Below are positions 50,594 to 58,858 of a DNA stretch of 64,000 nt, piece by piece. The position numbers were made by a program, and so were the translations under genes. Where the stretch lies: assembly GCF_043195135.1 (NCBI RefSeq), contig NZ_JBAFWP010000001.1; one strand, 5' to 3'. The first letter of the stretch is position 1, and the number at the start of each line of letters is the position of its first letter. The notes under the pieces are model-generated. The model had not been told where the DNA came from, did no database searches, and worked only from the letters and a program-made list of their open reading frames with translations. The stretch comes from NCEH01 sp043195135. Its GTDB lineage: Bacteria > Pseudomonadota > Alphaproteobacteria > Rhizobiales > Xanthobacteraceae.

Positions 50594-51900
50594 CCCCCGT
50601 CATGTCGCAGAACCGCACCGCCATCATCGGCGCCCTGATCGTCGTGATCGGACCGCTGTCCATGTCGCTCTATACGCCCGCCTTGCCGGCGCTGGTGCAC
50701 GCGTTCAACTCGACGCCCTCCGCCATGAAGCTGACGCTGAGCGTCTATTTCTGCGGCTTCGCCTTTTCCCAATTGCTGTGCGGCCCGCTCTCCGATGCGT
50801 TCGGCCGGCGCCCCGCCGCGCTCGGCTTCTTTGCGGTCTATGTGGCGGGAAGCCTCGTGGCGGCCTTTGCACCGGACATGGTGTGGCTGGTCGTGGGACG
50901 CGGGCTCCAGGGCATCGGGGTGGCCGCCGGCCCCGCCATCTCCCGCGCCATCGTGCGCGACCAGTTCACCGGCCAGGCCTCCGCGCGCATCCTTAATCTC
51001 ATCGGCACCATGCTCGCCATCGGCCCGGCGCTGGCGCCCACCGTGGGCGGCGCGATCCTGGTGACGTTCGGCTGGCACCCGATCTTCTTCGTGATGGTGG
51101 GCTACGGCATCCTGGTGGTGGGGCTGCTGGCCTTCGCCGTGCCGGAAACCAATCACCGGCCCGATCCCGCCCAGGCACGGCCCGGCCGCGTGTTCGCCAA
51201 TTACCGGACCTTGCTGCTCGATCGCGGCTTCATGCGCATGAGCCTGCTGATCGGCTTCACGCTCGGCGGCATCTATACGCTCGCCGCCATCCTGCCGTTC
51301 GTCCTGATCGAAAAGATCGGCTTGTCGCCGACCCAGTTCGGCTTCGCGATGATCTGCCAGACCGGCGCCTATATGCTGGGCACCATCGTTGCCGGGCGGC
51401 TGATGAAGAAGATCGACGCGGTCCACCTCATTCCCATCGGGCTCGGCTGCGCGCTGGTCGCAGCGGCCGGGCTTGTGGTGGTGCCGCCCCTGTTCCCCCA
51501 TGCCTTTCTCGGCGTCATGGGGCCGGTGGCCCTTTGGGCCTTCGGCGTGGCGATGCTCTTGCCAGGCTCAACCACCCTCGGGCTCGCAGGCTTTCCCACC
51601 ATGGCCGGCTCGGCGGCCGCGCTGATGGGCTTCATGCAGATCGGCGGCGGGTTCGTGGGTTCCCTGGTGGCGAGCACCTTCGGCGATCCCGCCGTGGCGC
51701 TGATGCTGGTGGTGCCGGGCATGGCGACCATCGCCCTGCTCTGCTTCGTGCTGCTGCGCCCGCGCCGCGGCGCGGCGGAACCCGTGGTCGCGCCGGGCAT
51801 GGTGGATGAGGGCGACCTTGAGATCGCCACCGATCCCGCCGGCCTGGTGGGCGCGGCCGGCGATGAGATCGAAACCCACATCTTCCGCAAATCGGCCTGA
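50590..51900 (+). CDS. Bcr/CflA-type MFS multidrug exporter
   Basis: This 436-aa protein has about twelve hydrophobic segments and the drug:H+ antiporter (DHA1) motif A variant GPLSDAFGRRP in the loop after segment 2, plus the start MSLYTPALPAL typical of Bcr/CflA. Expected to expel amphipathic compounds with proton exchange. A charged tail of ~40 residues follows the last segment. Its ATG overlaps the stop of the MarR gene, so induction by a substrate through that regulator is likely. Confidence 0.93.
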   Translation: MTPVMSQNRTAIIGALIVVIGPLSMSLYTPALPALVHAFNSTPSAMKLTLSVYFCGFAFSQLLCGPLSDAFGRRPAALGFFAVYVAGSLVAAFAPDMVWLVVGRGLQGIGVAAGPAISRAIVRDQFTGQASARILNLIGTMLAIGPALAPTVGGAILVTFGWHPIFFVMVGYGILVVGLLAFAVPETNHRPDPAQARPGRVFANYRTLLLDRGFMRMSLLIGFTLGGIYTLAAILPFVLIEKIGLSPTQFGFAMICQTGAYMLGTIVAGRLMKKIDAVHLIPIGLGCALVAAAGLVVVPPLFPHAFLGVMGPVALWAFGVAMLLPGSTTLGLAGFPTMAGSAAALMGFMQIGGGFVGSLVASTFGDPAVALMLVVPGMATIALLCFVLLRPRRGAAEPVVAPGMVDEGDLEIATDPAGLVGAAGDEIETHIFRKSA

Positions 51901-51956
51901 GCGCAGCGCCGGGCAAGCCCGCCCGGTCCCGTCGCCGGAGGCGGGGGCGGCCGCCG

Positions 51957-53291
51957 TCAGTCGTGGTCGCCGTGGGAGAGGCGGATGCGGCGCACCAACG
52001 ACCACACCGCCAGCACCGCGACCGGCACGGCGAGCGCGGTGACCAGGCCCGGCTCCAGTTCCAGCCCGACCGCCGCATCGAGATGACCGTCGTGCAGCCC
52101 CTCCGCAAGCAGATGGACGAGGCTGACCACATAATAAGAGATCGCCGCCACCGAGAGCCCTTCCACCGTGCGCTGCAAACGCAATTGCAGGCGGGTGCGC
52201 TCGTTCATGGAGGTGAGCAGGTCGCGGTTCTGCTGCTCCAGTTCCACGTCGACACGGGTGCGCAGGAGATCGGCGGCGCGGGCGAGCTTGGCGGAAATGT
52301 TCGACTGGCGCTCTTCCACCGACAGGCAGGTCCGCATGGCGGGCGCCATCCGCCGTTCCAGGAATTGCTGCCAGGTGGGAAAGCCGGCGACCGGCTCCTC
52401 GTGAATGGTGGCGAGGCGCAGGCGCACGATTTCCGAATAGGCGCGGCTGGCACCGAAGCGGAACAGGGAGGCGGTGGCGCCCGCCTCCAGTTCGGCGGCG
52501 AGCGCGACCAATTCATCAAGCAGGGCGTTATTGGCGGCAAGCCCCTCGGACTGGCGCATCTCGTTGGTCGCCTGGGCAAGGCGAGCCTCGATCTTGCCGA
52601 TCTGCGGCGCGAGGCGCTGGGCCTCCGGCAGGCCGAGCAGGGCGAGCAGGCGATAGGTCTCGATCTCCAGCACCCGCTGCACCAGCGCGCCGGCCCCCTC
52701 CGCCCCGAGCCCCCGGTCGCGCACCAGAATGCGCACGAAACCCGAGGGATCCGGCTTGAAATCGGTGACGATCTCGGCCGCATTGTTCACCACGTCCGAG
52801 CGGGCCAAGCTCGCGCGGTCAAACACTGCATCGAGTTGCAGATCCTCTGCCGTGTCGGTGGCAAGGTGCAGGTCCACGGCCACCAGCAGCGGCCCGGGCG
52901 CCGGGATCTGCGTCAGCGGCCCCGACAGCGCCAGCGCGGGCGGGTGGAAGGGCAGCACGCCCGGACCCAGCTCGGTGGAGGGGAAATCCCAGGTATAGGT
53001 GGAGAATTCCGCGTGGCTCTCCCAGCGCAGCGTGGCCCCGCCGAACGAGACGCGATGATGCTTGGCGCCCGGCGCCGGCCCCTGCACGCCGCGCGCGATG
53101 CACAGGTCGTTCACCGCGGCGCGCGCGGCCTGCGCATTCGCGGGATCGGTAAGGAAGGCCACATGCAGGAAGCGGCGCGGCGTCTCCACGGGGAAGAAGG
53201 GGCGGGCATGCAATTCTCCCAGCACCGCCGCACGCAGGGGATGCGCCTCCAAGATCTTGCCTTCGCCGATGCCGAGATCCGCCGTGCCCAT
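51957..53291 (-). CDS. DUF3422 family membrane-anchored protein
   Basis: This 444-aa protein matches the DUF3422 layout: N-terminal LGELHARPFFPVETPRRFLH, a long charged and probably helical middle, and two hydrophobic segments at the C-terminus (around SYYVVSLVHLLAEGL and ALAVPVAVLAVWSL). The family is widespread in Proteobacteria and its function is unknown. ATG 53291 has GGGACAG upstream; an in-frame extension to 53498 lacks family similarity. Confidence 0.88.
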   Translation of the reverse strand: MGTADLGIGEGKILEAHPLRAAVLGELHARPFFPVETPRRFLHVAFLTDPANAQAARAAVNDLCIARGVQGPAPGAKHHRVSFGGATLRWESHAEFSTYTWDFPSTELGPGVLPFHPPALALSGPLTQIPAPGPLLVAVDLHLATDTAEDLQLDAVFDRASLARSDVVNNAAEIVTDFKPDPSGFVRILVRDRGLGAEGAGALVQRVLEIETYRLLALLGLPEAQRLAPQIGKIEARLAQATNEMRQSEGLAANNALLDELVALAAELEAGATASLFRFGASRAYSEIVRLRLATIHEEPVAGFPTWQQFLERRMAPAMRTCLSVEERQSNISAKLARAADLLRTRVDVELEQQNRDLLTSMNERTRLQLRLQRTVEGLSVAAISYYVVSLVHLLAEGLHDGHLDAAVGLELEPGLVTALAVPVAVLAVWSLVRRIRLSHGDHD

Positions 53292-53851
53292 CCGTCTGTC
53301 CCGCTTTTTCCATGTCCGGGGCGGCGGAGCCTCCGCGCGCACGACCCGGCTTTCGTGCTCGCACGGCAGAGCCACGGTTTCAAGCAGGGGCGGACCGTGA
53401 GGCCGGCGGCCATCTGACGAAAAGCAGCCGGGCCGGCAACTATGTTGGATAAAATCCCCTGCCCGCGACCAACAATCGCATTCCCGGATCTTCGGCATGG
53501 CCTGCCGTCCCGGCTTCGATTGCTTCGAGCCGCGCGGGCCCCGGAGCCGCGGCAGCGCCCGTTACGGGCGCCGCATCCTGTCAAAACTTGCATGTTGGGA
53601 GAAACCGGCTGCACCATGAAAGGCTGTCGCTCCCGCCGGGGCGCGTCTGGAGCCCTCACCTCCCTTTTCGGAATAGCCGCACGAGTAGCCATGAACACCG
53701 GATTGACACCCGAACGCCGAAGATCCGCGCGCTGCATATCAGGGACCGCTTCCTGCCGGGGCGACACGTTGCTTGAACCATTGACCTCTTCGCGGCCGTG
53801 ACCCGCCTCGCACCGCAAACGGGACGATCCGGCGCCGGAAGGAACGCCTCC
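53292..53851. other. 560-bp divergent gap, no gene seen
   Basis: Short open frames here have Arg-rich, shadow-like composition and no start site worth noting. The region separates the DUF3422 gene from the sulfotransferase gene and marks the change from normal GC-rich coding to the AT-richer island. No tRNA, integrase or repeat ends were seen. Confidence 0.5.
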
Positions 53852-54673
53852 ATGTCAAAAAATACCATTTCCGTTGGATGCATTGGCGGCAGTGGCTCGC
53901 GCGTGGTTGCAAAAATACTGAATTCTTGCGGCTATTTCGTTGGGGAAGATTTAAATGACGAAATGGACAACCTGTGGTTTACGCTTTTCTTTAAGCGACG
54001 CTCCATTCTGGTAGAAGACCTTGATACGATCAATTTCTTATACGTAAATTTCTACCACAGGATGTGGCACGGAAATTTGCGATCCGATGAAATCAAGGAC
54101 GTGCTCGCAGGGCTTTCGAGCCAAGATCGGATCGTCCACGATGCTGACTGGCTGACGGCACGCAGGCACTCCTTCCTGAAGGAACGCCAAGGCGCCGTCG
54201 ATAAATTGGCGTGGAAGGAGCCCAATACCCACGTCGTGATTGACCGCCTCCTGAATATCGACCCCGCGCTGCGTTACATCCACATCACCCGCGGCGGCCT
54301 CGACATGGCGTACAGCGCCAATCTGACCCAGCTGCGGCTTTGGGGATCGATTTTCCTGGACCGGCCGGTGGTGCTGGGCCCCGGGGACGCCTTGTCATAC
54401 TGGGTCGCCGTGGAGCGGCGCGTGAGAAAACTGAAGACGAGCTATCCAGACCGCATCTTGATCATCAGCTACGAGGCGCTCGCCGTCCGGCCGAAGGAAA
54501 TCATCGCTGAAATCCTCCATTTCTGTGGGGAAAGCGATCCGGCGCGAGCGGCGGATGCGGCTGGAATCGTGGTCCCCGCCGACACTATAGGGCGGCATAA
54601 ATCGCAGGATCTGAGTGTTTTTCGACAAGAAGATATCGATTACGCCAGAGCCGTCGCGGCAAGCGACCCGTGA
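53852..54673 (+). CDS. Sulfotransferase-family protein
   Basis: This 273-aa protein begins SVGCIGGSGSRVVAKIL, a P-loop-like phosphate-binding site as in PAPS-dependent sulfotransferases. A later segment, LRYIHITRGGLDMAYS, resembles the 3'-phosphate binding block (normally RxP/RDGRD). The substrate could be a surface polysaccharide, Nod-factor-like lipid or peptide. The first ~250 bp use noticeably more A/T than neighbours, suggesting transfer. ATG 53852 has GGAAGGAA upstream. It is convergent with the large membrane protein gene. Confidence 0.78.
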   Translation: MSKNTISVGCIGGSGSRVVAKILNSCGYFVGEDLNDEMDNLWFTLFFKRRSILVEDLDTINFLYVNFYHRMWHGNLRSDEIKDVLAGLSSQDRIVHDADWLTARRHSFLKERQGAVDKLAWKEPNTHVVIDRLLNIDPALRYIHITRGGLDMAYSANLTQLRLWGSIFLDRPVVLGPGDALSYWVAVERRVRKLKTSYPDRILIISYEALAVRPKEIIAEILHFCGESDPARAADAAGIVVPADTIGRHKSQDLSVFRQEDIDYARAVAASDP

Positions 54674-54719
54674 CGCGACCCTCCCGCTGCGCTTTGCGCC
54701 CGCCCCTTGTGAGACACGA

Positions 54720-56663
54720 TCAAAGACCGCTTCCGGTCTCCGAAAATGCCAGCCGGTATAGGCGCATGCGATAAAGCGGCCGCCACAGCCAATCCGAAAA
54801 CCCCTCGGACCGGATGCTGACGGACAGCGGGCGGGGCGCACCGGGCGCCCCCTTGGGCAACGTGGCGAATTCTGACGCACCGCCGACAACCGGCGAGATG
54901 ACGAAACCCGTCTCCCCCATCCGGTAGATGTATCGAAACGCGCGCTCGGTCCCGTCAGGGAAATGATAGGTGATGAAGAGACGCGGGGATTTATAAAGTA
55001 TTCCCCAGATCTTGCCCAAGAACGATGGGCTCATTTCGATCTCCGCCCAAATCGCCGCCCCCGCATCCTGCGGCAGGTCCACTCTTTGTCCAAAACTCAC
55101 ACTCTCCTCGCCCAGGGCCTCCAGATTGAAGCTGCCCGGCGCGGCGCGGCGTTCCATGATCACGGCATCCGTTCCATAGGGCGCCAGATGCAGGAACTGG
55201 AGGGGGCGGTAGAGGCTCAGCAGCAGGGGCCAGCTATTCCCGTCCTCCAGCATGGGAAGGCGGCCATCAATTGGTTGAACGGAGAAGATGATATTGCGTG
55301 GCGCCCGGGGCCCGGTCAAATGATCCGCATCCTTCCGCAACAATTCGGGCGTATAGGCCGAATAGCTTTGAAGTACCGGGCGTGGCCGCCATTCAAGCCC
55401 CGCCGCGAGGAGGGCCGCTTGCGTGAAGGAATAGGCGTCCGTCGGCCCCTTCAGAGCGGGCAACGGAACTGCGGCCCGGATTTTTTCCAGGCTGTCCAAG
55501 TATTGCGCATCCAGACTTCCAGATTGGACAAGCCGCGCATAAAAACCTTCCCCGGCGCGATAGAAAGGCAGCAATATTTCTGCTGCGGGCTTCCACGCGA
55601 GTGTGATCGCCAGCCAGCAGGCGAACGTCACGCCGAAACTGAGCCGTGCCCGGCCGGGCACGGCCAACATCAGCCCGGCCCAGCAGACCAGGATCGCCAT
55701 GCCTGCCGCCGCCGAGGGGTGGCGCCCGCCTTGCCGCACGACCCCCTCTTTGTATCCGAAGAACAACAGCAGAGCCATGCCCAGCACCAAGAGCTTGCCC
55801 GCCCCTCCGTCGCTGAGGTGGCGCAATTGCCGAATGCAAAGAAATGCACATGCCGCGAGGACTACAACAACATGCCAATATGGCCCCAGCACAGACATGG
55901 CATCGGAATAGCCGGAGATGATGTACCACGCGGAAATAAAATAATCCGCCAAAGCGGAAATTTCCTGGTAACTGATCATCCAGAAAATCGGAATACTCAC
56001 TGTGAACAGGGCGAGACAGGCCACGGCGAGGCGCCATTTTCCCGCCCGTGCCACCATCACGGTCGAGAGAAGAACCATGCAGAGTGCCGACATGGCGGAG
56101 GTGCCCTTCACCAGCACCAGGATCGCGAGCGCCGGCATCATCAGAGGCAGAACCATTTGCCGCCAATTCTGCGCAGGCATCGTGGGCGAAGCAACGAGTC
56201 GATAGGCGAGCAGCAAGGCCAGCAGCGGCACCGCCATCAGCTGCGGATCCTTGTCCACCAACGGCAGGAACAGCGCGAATCCCACCGCAGGCAGCCATGC
56301 GCCCGGGCCGACCAGCGCGAGCAGCGCGCCCATGGCCGTCACCGCCAGCAGCACTCCCCCAGAGACCGCCAATCCGTCGGTTTCCGGCAAGTACAGCGCG
56401 GTGTATATCGGGGCAAAAGGCCCGAAGGAGAACGTTAACGGCCGGCCGACGAGACCTTGGCTCGCTGCCACGTTCATCCCGAACTGCCATCCGCCTCCGA
56501 GGGTTGCAATCGGGAAGATCGGCGCCAAGGGGACCAATGCGGAAATGCAACCCCACATCATGGCAATGACGGCGCAAACCTTAAAAAATCGGTCCCGCGG
56601 ACGTGTTTCTTTTTCAGTCACGGTGACAATAGCCAATTGATTCTTGGAAGAAGCGGAAGACAT
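54720..56663 (-). CDS. Large multi-spanning membrane protein, function unknown
   Basis: This 647-aa protein has roughly ten to eleven hydrophobic segments in residues 25-390, followed by a soluble ~250-residue C-terminal part. This layout recalls polytopic glycosyltransferases of the GT-C type, but no catalytic signature was recognised. ATG 56663 opens MSSASSKNQL. Its pairing with a sulfotransferase suggests a surface-glycan role, but that is weak inference. It lies within the accessory island. Confidence 0.75.
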   Translation of the reverse strand: MSSASSKNQLAIVTVTEKETRPRDRFFKVCAVIAMMWGCISALVPLAPIFPIATLGGGWQFGMNVAASQGLVGRPLTFSFGPFAPIYTALYLPETDGLAVSGGVLLAVTAMGALLALVGPGAWLPAVGFALFLPLVDKDPQLMAVPLLALLLAYRLVASPTMPAQNWRQMVLPLMMPALAILVLVKGTSAMSALCMVLLSTVMVARAGKWRLAVACLALFTVSIPIFWMISYQEISALADYFISAWYIISGYSDAMSVLGPYWHVVVVLAACAFLCIRQLRHLSDGGAGKLLVLGMALLLFFGYKEGVVRQGGRHPSAAAGMAILVCWAGLMLAVPGRARLSFGVTFACWLAITLAWKPAAEILLPFYRAGEGFYARLVQSGSLDAQYLDSLEKIRAAVPLPALKGPTDAYSFTQAALLAAGLEWRPRPVLQSYSAYTPELLRKDADHLTGPRAPRNIIFSVQPIDGRLPMLEDGNSWPLLLSLYRPLQFLHLAPYGTDAVIMERRAAPGSFNLEALGEESVSFGQRVDLPQDAGAAIWAEIEMSPSFLGKIWGILYKSPRLFITYHFPDGTERAFRYIYRMGETGFVISPVVGGASEFATLPKGAPGAPRPLSVSIRSEGFSDWLWRPLYRMRLYRLAFSETGSGL

Positions 56664-56752
56664 TTTCCGCCAGCAGACTATGCCGCCCCATGGACCAGGT
56701 AAACCGCTGGCCTCCCGAGTGGCTCAATCCCGGCCCGGATGCACGGCGTCCC

Positions 56753-56868
56753 CTCCCAATGCTTCAGCCTTGAAATCTGCACGAGATTTTCCGGCCCCTC
56801 GATCATCGCCCGGGGATAGCCCGCTGCGGCTGCGGCCGTCGCGACAAGGGCGAGCTACCCTGCACGGC
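56753..56868 (-). pseudogene. Toxin-tail remnant (fourth copy)
   Basis: This stretch encodes a fragment similar to the start of the other toxin tails, with MIEGPENLVQISRLKHWE, but similarity stops at KHWE. The frame is shifted by one base relative to the third copy and contains a stop. About 59 bases, including CGCCCGGGGATAGCCCGCTG, are identical to the third copy near 57420-57478, so the duplication is recent. It is not expected to make a functional protein. Confidence 0.6.
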
Positions 56869-57237
56869 CTATGTCGGCTTGAACGTTCCCTCATCGAGTC
56901 GCCGCAATCCCATTCCGGCTTCGAACGCTTGCGGTTGCCAGCCAGACGCGCGAATATCCTCGAGCAAACCGCGCGCCGCCTCTGGCGCAACGGCAAGGGT
57001 CGCCGTCGCCGCGTTCAGGCGGACCTGCATGTTCGGGTAGTCGTACAGCGCCATGAGCGCGCGCCGCTGATCACCGGGGCGTGATTTCAGCTCACTCTCT
57101 ATTGCCCTTTTTTTGAGGTACGACTGATTGTATTTACCGATTTCATCGGTATCCAATTTATATTGATAAATACAAATTTTAATGTAAAATTCCACAAGTT
57201 CTTTTATAGACATTTTGCTCAAATCTTGCTTTTTCAT
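56869..57237 (-). CDS. DUF2019-like immunity protein, copy 3
   Basis: This 122-aa protein is one of three paralogues. It starts MKKQDLSKMSIKELVEFY and contains RPGDQRRALMALYDYPN and MQVRLNAATATLAVAPE, matching the HEAT-like DUF2019 pattern seen in proteins next to polymorphic toxins. The ATG overlaps the preceding toxin-tail stop by 4 bp. It ends in GTFKPT. Copies 2 and 3 share long identical nucleotide runs (about 87 bp around 56994-57080 against 57608-57694). Confidence 0.8.
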   Translation of the reverse strand: MKKQDLSKMSIKELVEFYIKICIYQYKLDTDEIGKYNQSYLKKRAIESELKSRPGDQRRALMALYDYPNMQVRLNAATATLAVAPEAARGLLEDIRASGWQPQAFEAGMGLRRLDEGTFKPT

Positions 57238-57488
57238 GGCTTCAGAATCCCATACTCCACGAGAGCTTCTATGCCGACCCGCTGGTGCTCAGCCCAATAC
57301 TTGTCCTTCAGGTATTGGCGCGGCGAGACACCTCCATAATAATCATTTCCTCTTTGATACCACGCGCTGATCTCCCAATGCTTCAACCGGGAAATTCGCA
57401 CCAGATTTTCCCGCCCATCGATCATCGCCCGGGGATAGCCCGCTGCGGCTGCGGCCGTCGCGACAAGGGCGAGCTACCGGGGCTCGGT
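57234..57488 (-). pseudogene. HNH-type toxin tail, copy 3, N-terminally truncated
   Basis: The frame from MIDGRENLVRISRLKHWE to the stop (63 aa, from 57425) aligns with the C-terminal half of the first toxin. Upstream in the same frame is a stop at 57474-57476, and the HH pair of the DLHHIVEQ catalytic motif is replaced (LALVAT). It therefore lacks the expected nuclease centre. A short protein from the internal ATG could still be made. It overlaps immunity copy 3 by 4 bp. Confidence 0.65.
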
Positions 57489-57857
57489 CTATGTCGGTTT
57501 AAAAGTTCCATCGTCGAGCCCTCTGACTAGCGATCCCGCTTGGTAACACTGCGGCGGCCAGCCAGATGCGTGAATGTCCTGAAGCAATCGGCGCGCCTCC
57601 GCTGGCGCAACGGCAAGGGTCGCCGTCGCCGCGTTCAGGCGGACCTGCATGTTCGGGTAGTCGTACAGCGCCATGAGCGCGCGCCGCTGATCGCCGGGAC
57701 GCGCCTTCAACTCGCTCTCTATTGCCCTTTTTTTGAGATACGAACGATTGTATTTACCGATTTCATCGGCATCCAATTTATATTGATAAAGACCAATTTT
57801 AATGTAAGCCTCCACAAGTTCTTTTGTAGATATTTTGCTCAAATCTTGCTTTTTCAT
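57489..57857 (-). CDS. DUF2019-like immunity protein, copy 2
   Basis: This 122-aa paralogue is close to copy 3 (RPGDQRRALMALYDYPN identical) but differs at its ends (GWPPQCYQAGSLVRGLDDG). Different termini on a conserved core are expected for immunity proteins matched to different toxins. The ATG overlaps the upstream toxin-tail stop by 4 bp. Confidence 0.8.
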   Translation of the reverse strand: MKKQDLSKISTKELVEAYIKIGLYQYKLDADEIGKYNRSYLKKRAIESELKARPGDQRRALMALYDYPNMQVRLNAATATLAVAPAEARRLLQDIHASGWPPQCYQAGSLVRGLDDGTFKPT

Positions 57858-58111
57858 GGCGTCAGAACCCCATGCTTTACGAGCGCCTTTGTGCCGACCC
57901 GCTGGCGCTCAGCCCAATCCTTGTCATTCAGGTATTGGCGCGGGGAGAGGATCCCAAAATCACCATTCGGCCTTCGATACCATGCGCTGATCTCCCAATG
58001 CTTCAGCCTTGAAATCCGCACCAGATTTTCCGGCCCCTCGATCATCTCCGGTCGAAAGCCAGCTTCGGCCGCCGCCGTCTGCTCGACGAGGTTAGCGCTA
58101 CCCCGCTCGGA
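57854..58111 (-). pseudogene. HNH-type toxin tail, copy 2, N-terminally truncated
   Basis: Directly after the stop of immunity copy 1, the same frame continues as SERGSANLVEQTAAAEAGF and on to MIEGPENLVRISRLKHWE. This aligns with DLHHIVEQTAAAEAGFPPEM of the first toxin, but AN replaces the catalytic HH. The 63-aa part from the ATG at 58045 may be translated. The C-terminus SPRQYLNDKDWAERQRVG varies from the other copies, as in toxin diversification. Confidence 0.65.
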
Positions 58112-58483
58112 CTATTTCGGCTTAAAAGTTCCATCATCGAGGCGTCTCAATCGCATCCCCGCAGCTCCGGCTTGCGGCGGCCAGCCTGAGGCATAGATTT
58201 CCTCTAATAACCGACGCGCCGCTTGCGGCTCAACTGCGAGCGTTGCAGTGGCGGCGTTCAAGCGCACCTGCATGTTTGGGTAGCCGTAAAGCACCATCAG
58301 GGCACGCCTTTCATCTCCTGGACGCGACTTCATCTCTTCCTCTATTTCTCTCTTTTCCTCATAAAGGCGATTATATTTATTTATTTCACCATCATCCGAA
58401 GCTGAATATTGCAACATGCCGATCTGAGCATAGGCATCGACTAGCTCATTCGTCTGCATTTCGTTTAACAGCCGCTTCTTCAT
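58112..58483 (-). CDS. DUF2019-like immunity protein, copy 1
   Basis: This 123-aa protein is the most divergent of the three (MKKRLLNEMQTNELVDAYAQ) but keeps RPGDERRALMVLYGYPN and MQVRLNAATATLAVEPQ. Its ATG overlaps the stop of the only tail that keeps the HH motif, so it is probably the true partner of that toxin. It is likely cytoplasmic and binds the toxin to block it. Confidence 0.82.
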   Translation of the reverse strand: MKKRLLNEMQTNELVDAYAQIGMLQYSASDDGEINKYNRLYEEKREIEEEMKSRPGDERRALMVLYGYPNMQVRLNAATATLAVEPQAARRLLEEIYASGWPPQAGAAGMRLRRLDDGTFKPK

Positions 58484-58800
58484 GGCTTTAGAACCCCATG
58501 ATCAACGAGAGCTTCGGGGCCAACCCTCTGTCGCTCAGCCCAACTTTTATCCTTCAAAAATCCGCGTGGTGAAAGACCTCCATATTCTTCATTTTTACTT
58601 TGATACCATGACGTTATCTCCCAATGCTTCAGCCTTGAAATCCGCACAAGATTTTCCGGCCGCTCAATCATCTCCGGTGGAAAGCCAGCTTCGGCCGCCG
58701 CCGTCTGCTCGACAATATGATGCAAGTCGGTTCCCGCCGCGGGTGTTTTCACAGCCGCATGAAGTTCCGCCAAGGTCTTCGGCGGCTCAAGATAGGCCAT
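58480..58800 (-). CDS. HNH-like toxin C-terminal domain, 5'-truncated
   Basis: This 106-aa protein from ATG 58800 reads MAYLEPPKTLAELHAAV, then GTDLHHIVEQTAAAEAGF, then a conserved tail to HGVLKP. DLHHIVEQ with the following ENLVRISRLKHWE recalls nuclease domains at the ends of Rhs-type and other polymorphic toxins. No secretion or repeat domain precedes it: upstream sequence runs into the 3' end of the ABC permease gene, so the N-terminal delivery part has been lost. It is followed by its immunity gene with a 4-bp overlap. Frame similarity extends upstream to about 58830. Confidence 0.7.
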   Translation of the reverse strand: MAYLEPPKTLAELHAAVKTPAAGTDLHHIVEQTAAAEAGFPPEMIERPENLVRISRLKHWEITSWYQSKNEEYGGLSPRGFLKDKSWAERQRVGPEALVDHGVLKP

Positions 58801-58858
58801 GATGTAGGGGCTGTAGACGTCAATGACCCATCTCGCCACCCGCGCAGCCGGCCACCGC

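Larger units (their letters stand above)
56753..58483 (-). repeat. Tandem array of ~620-bp immunity + toxin-tail units
   Basis: Successive immunity starts at 58483, 57857 and 57237 are 626 and 620 bp apart, and each unit holds one immunity gene and one toxin tail. Identity between the last two units is near perfect over long runs, while ends diverge. This is the pattern of cassette duplication at polymorphic-toxin loci. Confidence 0.8.

Noticed and set aside
53442..53801. 119-aa plus-strand frame in the gap before the sulfotransferase
   Set aside because: It has Arg-rich content, no ribosome site and no recognisable domain.
56753..58483. CRISPR array
   Set aside because: The repeat units are ~620 bp coding cassettes, not short spaced repeats.
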